Shown one piece after another: positions 4,846 through 6,052 of a DNA stretch of 6,052 nucleotides. This DNA is from Deltaproteobacteria bacterium (GTDB lineage Bacteria > Desulfobacterota > Desulfuromonadia > Geobacterales > Geobacteraceae), in NCBI GenBank assembly GCA_021810985.1, contig JAJZQA010000166.1, positions 1 to 6,052 on the forward strand, given 5' to 3'. The notes beneath the pieces are model-generated. The model was given only the letters and a program-made list of their open reading frames with translations, did no database searches and was not told the origin of the DNA. How positions within the stretch are numbered: position 1 is the stretch's first letter; every line of letters begins with the position of its first letter. The position numbers and the translations under genes are program-made.

Positions 4846-5420
4846 GCCGCAAACCGGTAGATCAGCAGCAGCCCAGCGAGTGCCGTCAGGCCGTGTGGGA
4901 TGAAATCCGCACTTGCAACAGTCCATTTAGTGTTAGCGATATCGCCAAGTCAGTACGGCTTGAAGAAAGCACCGTACGTGACTACCTGACCGGGCTCATG
5001 AACGCCGGGTATCTGAAGCGCTCCGGAAGTTTCCGCAACTTTTCAGCCGCGAACTTCGTTTTGATCAACGACACCGGCAATGATGCGCCGCGTGTCCGCA
5101 AGGACGGAACCCCTGTCACCATGGGCCAGGGGCGGCAGCAGATGTGGAACGCCATGCAGGTGCTAAAGGTTTTCACTCCCCGCGATCTGGCATTCAATGC
5201 CACTACAGACACCCATACCGTGGCCGAGTCCGAGGCCAAAACCTATTGCCAGGCTTTATGCAAAGCCGGGTACCTGTCGGACAGACCGGCAGCCGGATAC
5301 ATGCTGATTCCCGCCATGTGGACCGGACCGCATCCGCCCCAGATCCAACGTACCAAACAGGTCTATGACCCCAATCTGAAAAAGGTGGTCTGGGCGCGGA
5401 TCGAAGGGGGCGCTGAATGA
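4842..5420 (+). CDS. Tandem winged-helix-like early protein, function unknown
   Basis: The 192-residue protein contains two copies of one unit, at about residues 15-75 and 98-156. Both begin RQxxW, have a central Phe then Asp-hydrophobic-Ala (F29/D33-I34-A35 and F111/D115-L116-A117) and a Thr-Val helix (T44-V45, T126-V127). Both end in Ala-Gly-Tyr-Leu (55-58, 142-145) and a closing Leu-Ile strand (74-75, 155-156). The pattern of helices followed by AGYL and a beta hairpin is that of a winged helix. Between them lies a conserved-looking APRVRKDGTPVTMGQG linker. I recall similar proteins downstream of MuB in Mu-like phages, without known function. DNA binding (regulator or transposition accessory) is inferred from fold. 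Start ATG overlaps the ATPase stop, with AGAGGGGGG upstream at 4828-4836. Confidence 0.75.
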   Translation: MSRKPVDQQQPSECRQAVWDEIRTCNSPFSVSDIAKSVRLEESTVRDYLTGLMNAGYLKRSGSFRNFSAANFVLINDTGNDAPRVRKDGTPVTMGQGRQQMWNAMQVLKVFTPRDLAFNATTDTHTVAESEAKTYCQALCKAGYLSDRPAAGYMLIPAMWTGPHPPQIQRTKQVYDPNLKKVVWARIEGGAE

Positions 5421-5746
5421 CTACTGCCGACCTGAAGGCGATCCTGGAACAAGCTATCGCCGAACGCAACGACGAGCGGGGGAAGGGAGGAGCGGTCAAG
5501 GTCGCCCGTTTGCTCGGGGTGTCTGAAAGCCATTTGTCGCAGTACCGCAAAGGTACGTATCCCAACCCTGAGCCGATCATACGCCGCATTCGCGAGGTAC
5601 TTGGTGGTGAAACCGTATCCTGCCCCGAGCTGGGCGAGATCACCCTGGCCGAATGTTCCGGCCACAAGAAACGCTCTCCTGTGACAGACAGCTATTACGC
5701 CCGCATGTACCGGGCCTGCCAACAGTGTGAAAGGAAGCCAACATGA
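5417..5746 (+). CDS. Helix-turn-helix plus four-cysteine early protein
   Basis: The 109-residue protein has an N-terminal helix-turn-helix at about residues 25-62, of the Xre/Cro kind (KVARLLGVSESHLSQYRKG). A C-terminal module carries Cys69, Cys80, Cys101 and Cys104 (C-x10-C-x20-C-x2-C), likely to bind one zinc ion. The end, RMYRACQQCERKP, is a compact Cys-x-x-Cys closing motif. Combined HTH and zinc ribbon suggests a DNA-binding regulator, possibly of the early-to-middle switch, but no homolog of known function is recognised. Its ATG overlaps the preceding stop (ATGA, 5417-5420) behind GAAGGGGG, and its stop overlaps the next start in the same way. Confidence 0.75.
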   Translation: MTTADLKAILEQAIAERNDERGKGGAVKVARLLGVSESHLSQYRKGTYPNPEPIIRRIREVLGGETVSCPELGEITLAECSGHKKRSPVTDSYYARMYRACQQCERKPT

Positions 5747-5853
5747 AGATCATACTCGCGATCCTGTTCACCGTCGCCGCCATCGTCGTCTTCGCTCTCT
5801 GCAAGGCGGCCGGAATGCCGATGCCAACCCCTGGAAAGGAGAAAAAGCCATGA
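5743..5853 (+). CDS. Tiny single-pass membrane protein, 36 residues
   Basis: The frame reads Met-Lys-Ile-Ile-Leu, then an uninterrupted hydrophobic helix (about residues 3-20), then a short Pro- and Lys-rich tail (PTPGKEKKP). It would be an inner-membrane peptide. By the positive-inside rule the Lys-rich C-terminus is probably cytoplasmic. AAGGAAG lies 6 bases before the ATG, and both ends overlap their neighbours by ATGA, so this is very likely a real gene despite its length. Cys20 follows Phe-Ala-Leu, which is not a lipobox. Function unknown: a holin-like, kil-like or exclusion peptide are guesses based only on place and topology. Confidence 0.6.
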   Translation: MKIILAILFTVAAIVVFALCKAAGMPMPTPGKEKKP

Positions 5854-5957
5854 TCAGAAGAATTTTGCGCCGGTTTAAAGAGGTCGTTAAAGAGGAGTGG
5901 GAATGGATGAAATTCCGCGTTTGGATGAAACGCCGGGCCGTGAGGTGGGCAAGATGA
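5850..5957 (+). CDS. Tiny Trp- and Arg-rich basic peptide, 35 residues
   Basis: The product begins MIRRILRRFKEVVKEEWEWM and contains four Trp, nine Arg and five Lys, with acidic residues only near the middle. It would form an amphipathic helix able to lie on a membrane or bind a protein or nucleic acid. The start is fixed by AAGGAG (5836-5841) eight bases upstream and by ATGA overlaps at both ends. A longer in-frame reading from GTG at 5727 exists but would run through the preceding two genes and is not preferred. I recognise no family. It lies in the region after the MuB gene where Mu carries kil and other host-directed small genes, so a host-takeover peptide is one hypothesis. Confidence 0.55.
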   Translation: MIRRILRRFKEVVKEEWEWMKFRVWMKRRAVRWAR

Positions 5958-6052
5958 CTCGCCAATCATGGTTAGCGGCCTGCGCCCTGGCGGGATGCTT
6001 CGGCATTATCGCTGGCTGGTCCGCCTGGGTAGCCACCGCCGATCACCGTTAT
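5954..6052 (+). CDS. Membrane-anchored protein of unknown function, partial (runs off the right edge)
   Basis: An open frame of 33 codons continues past the window. It starts at an ATG overlapping the preceding stop (ATGA) with GAGGTG (5942-5947) as ribosome site. The product (MTRQSWLAACALAGCFGIIA, then Gly-Trp-Ser-Ala-Trp) is a hydrophobic helix from about residue 6 to 28, followed by ATADHRY. Most likely it is a signal anchor or the first transmembrane segment. Leu-Ala-Gly-Cys at residues 12-15 would fit a lipobox, but the preceding hydrophobic part is short and hydrophobicity continues after the Cys, so this is less likely. Function unknown. Confidence 0.55.
   Translation, partial: MTRQSWLAACALAGCFGIIAGWSAWVATADHRY

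Noticed and set aside
5727..5849. A GTG start at 5727 extending the 35-residue basic peptide upstream.
   Set aside because: It would overlap two coupled genes over more than 100 bases. The ATG at 5850 has AAGGAG and an ATGA overlap, like its neighbours.
5984..6000. Lipoprotein lipobox (Leu-Ala-Gly-Cys) in the right-edge protein.
   Set aside because: The hydrophobic part before the Cys is short and hydrophobicity continues after it, which suits a transmembrane anchor better. Kept only as an alternative.

Overview
The window is the early (left-end) region of a Mu-like transposable phage or prophage. It holds a divergent lysis/lysogeny switch, followed rightward by a Ner-type regulator, a DDE transposase of the MuA family, a MuB-like AAA+ ATPase and a tightly packed early operon. 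Proteins, Shine-Dalgarno sites and promoter hexamers point to a Gram-negative host, most likely a proteobacterium. The genus cannot be decided from this sequence.

Layout. Positions 1-851 are read leftward: a LexA/CI-type repressor with a Ser-Lys (S24) self-cleavage domain, then, overlapping its stop codon by one base, the start of a gene for a small exported protein that runs off the left edge. Positions 852-1052 are an A+T-rich switch region. It carries several copies of a 10-bp motif (AACTCCGAAA), a perfect 13-bp inverted repeat built from two of those copies, a 6-bp-arm dyad and a perfect -35 hexamer for the rightward early promoter. Positions 1053-1280 encode a Ner-like repressor and 1333-1767 an unassigned 144-residue early protein. 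Positions 1764-4040 encode the 758-residue transposase with an apparent DD(35)E triad. After a short terminator-like hairpin, 4099-4845 encodes the ATPase. Then come a protein with two tandem winged-helix-like repeats (4842-5420), a helix-turn-helix plus four-cysteine protein (5417-5746) and three tiny membrane-type or basic ORFs (5743-5853, 5850-5957, 5954 to the right edge). Every junction from the ATPase onward is a 4-base ATGA stop/start overlap.

How it would work (inference from the Mu paradigm). The repressor binds the motif array and silences the rightward early promoter. RecA-stimulated self-cleavage, predicted from the Ala-Gly site and the Ser/Lys pair, would relieve this. Ner then turns down the switch, and the transposase plus ATPase carry out replicative transposition. 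The distal small genes sit where Mu has kil and other host-takeover genes, and no function is assigned to them. The exported protein downstream of the repressor would be made during lysogeny, which makes it a candidate lysogenic-conversion gene.

Base composition changes across the window. A sampled stretch of the repressor gene (181-240) is 24/60 G+C, while one in the transposase gene (2221-2280) is 39/60, so the switch module may have a different history from the transposition module. No tRNA, rRNA, CRISPR, insertion sequence or phage end (attL/attR) is visible.
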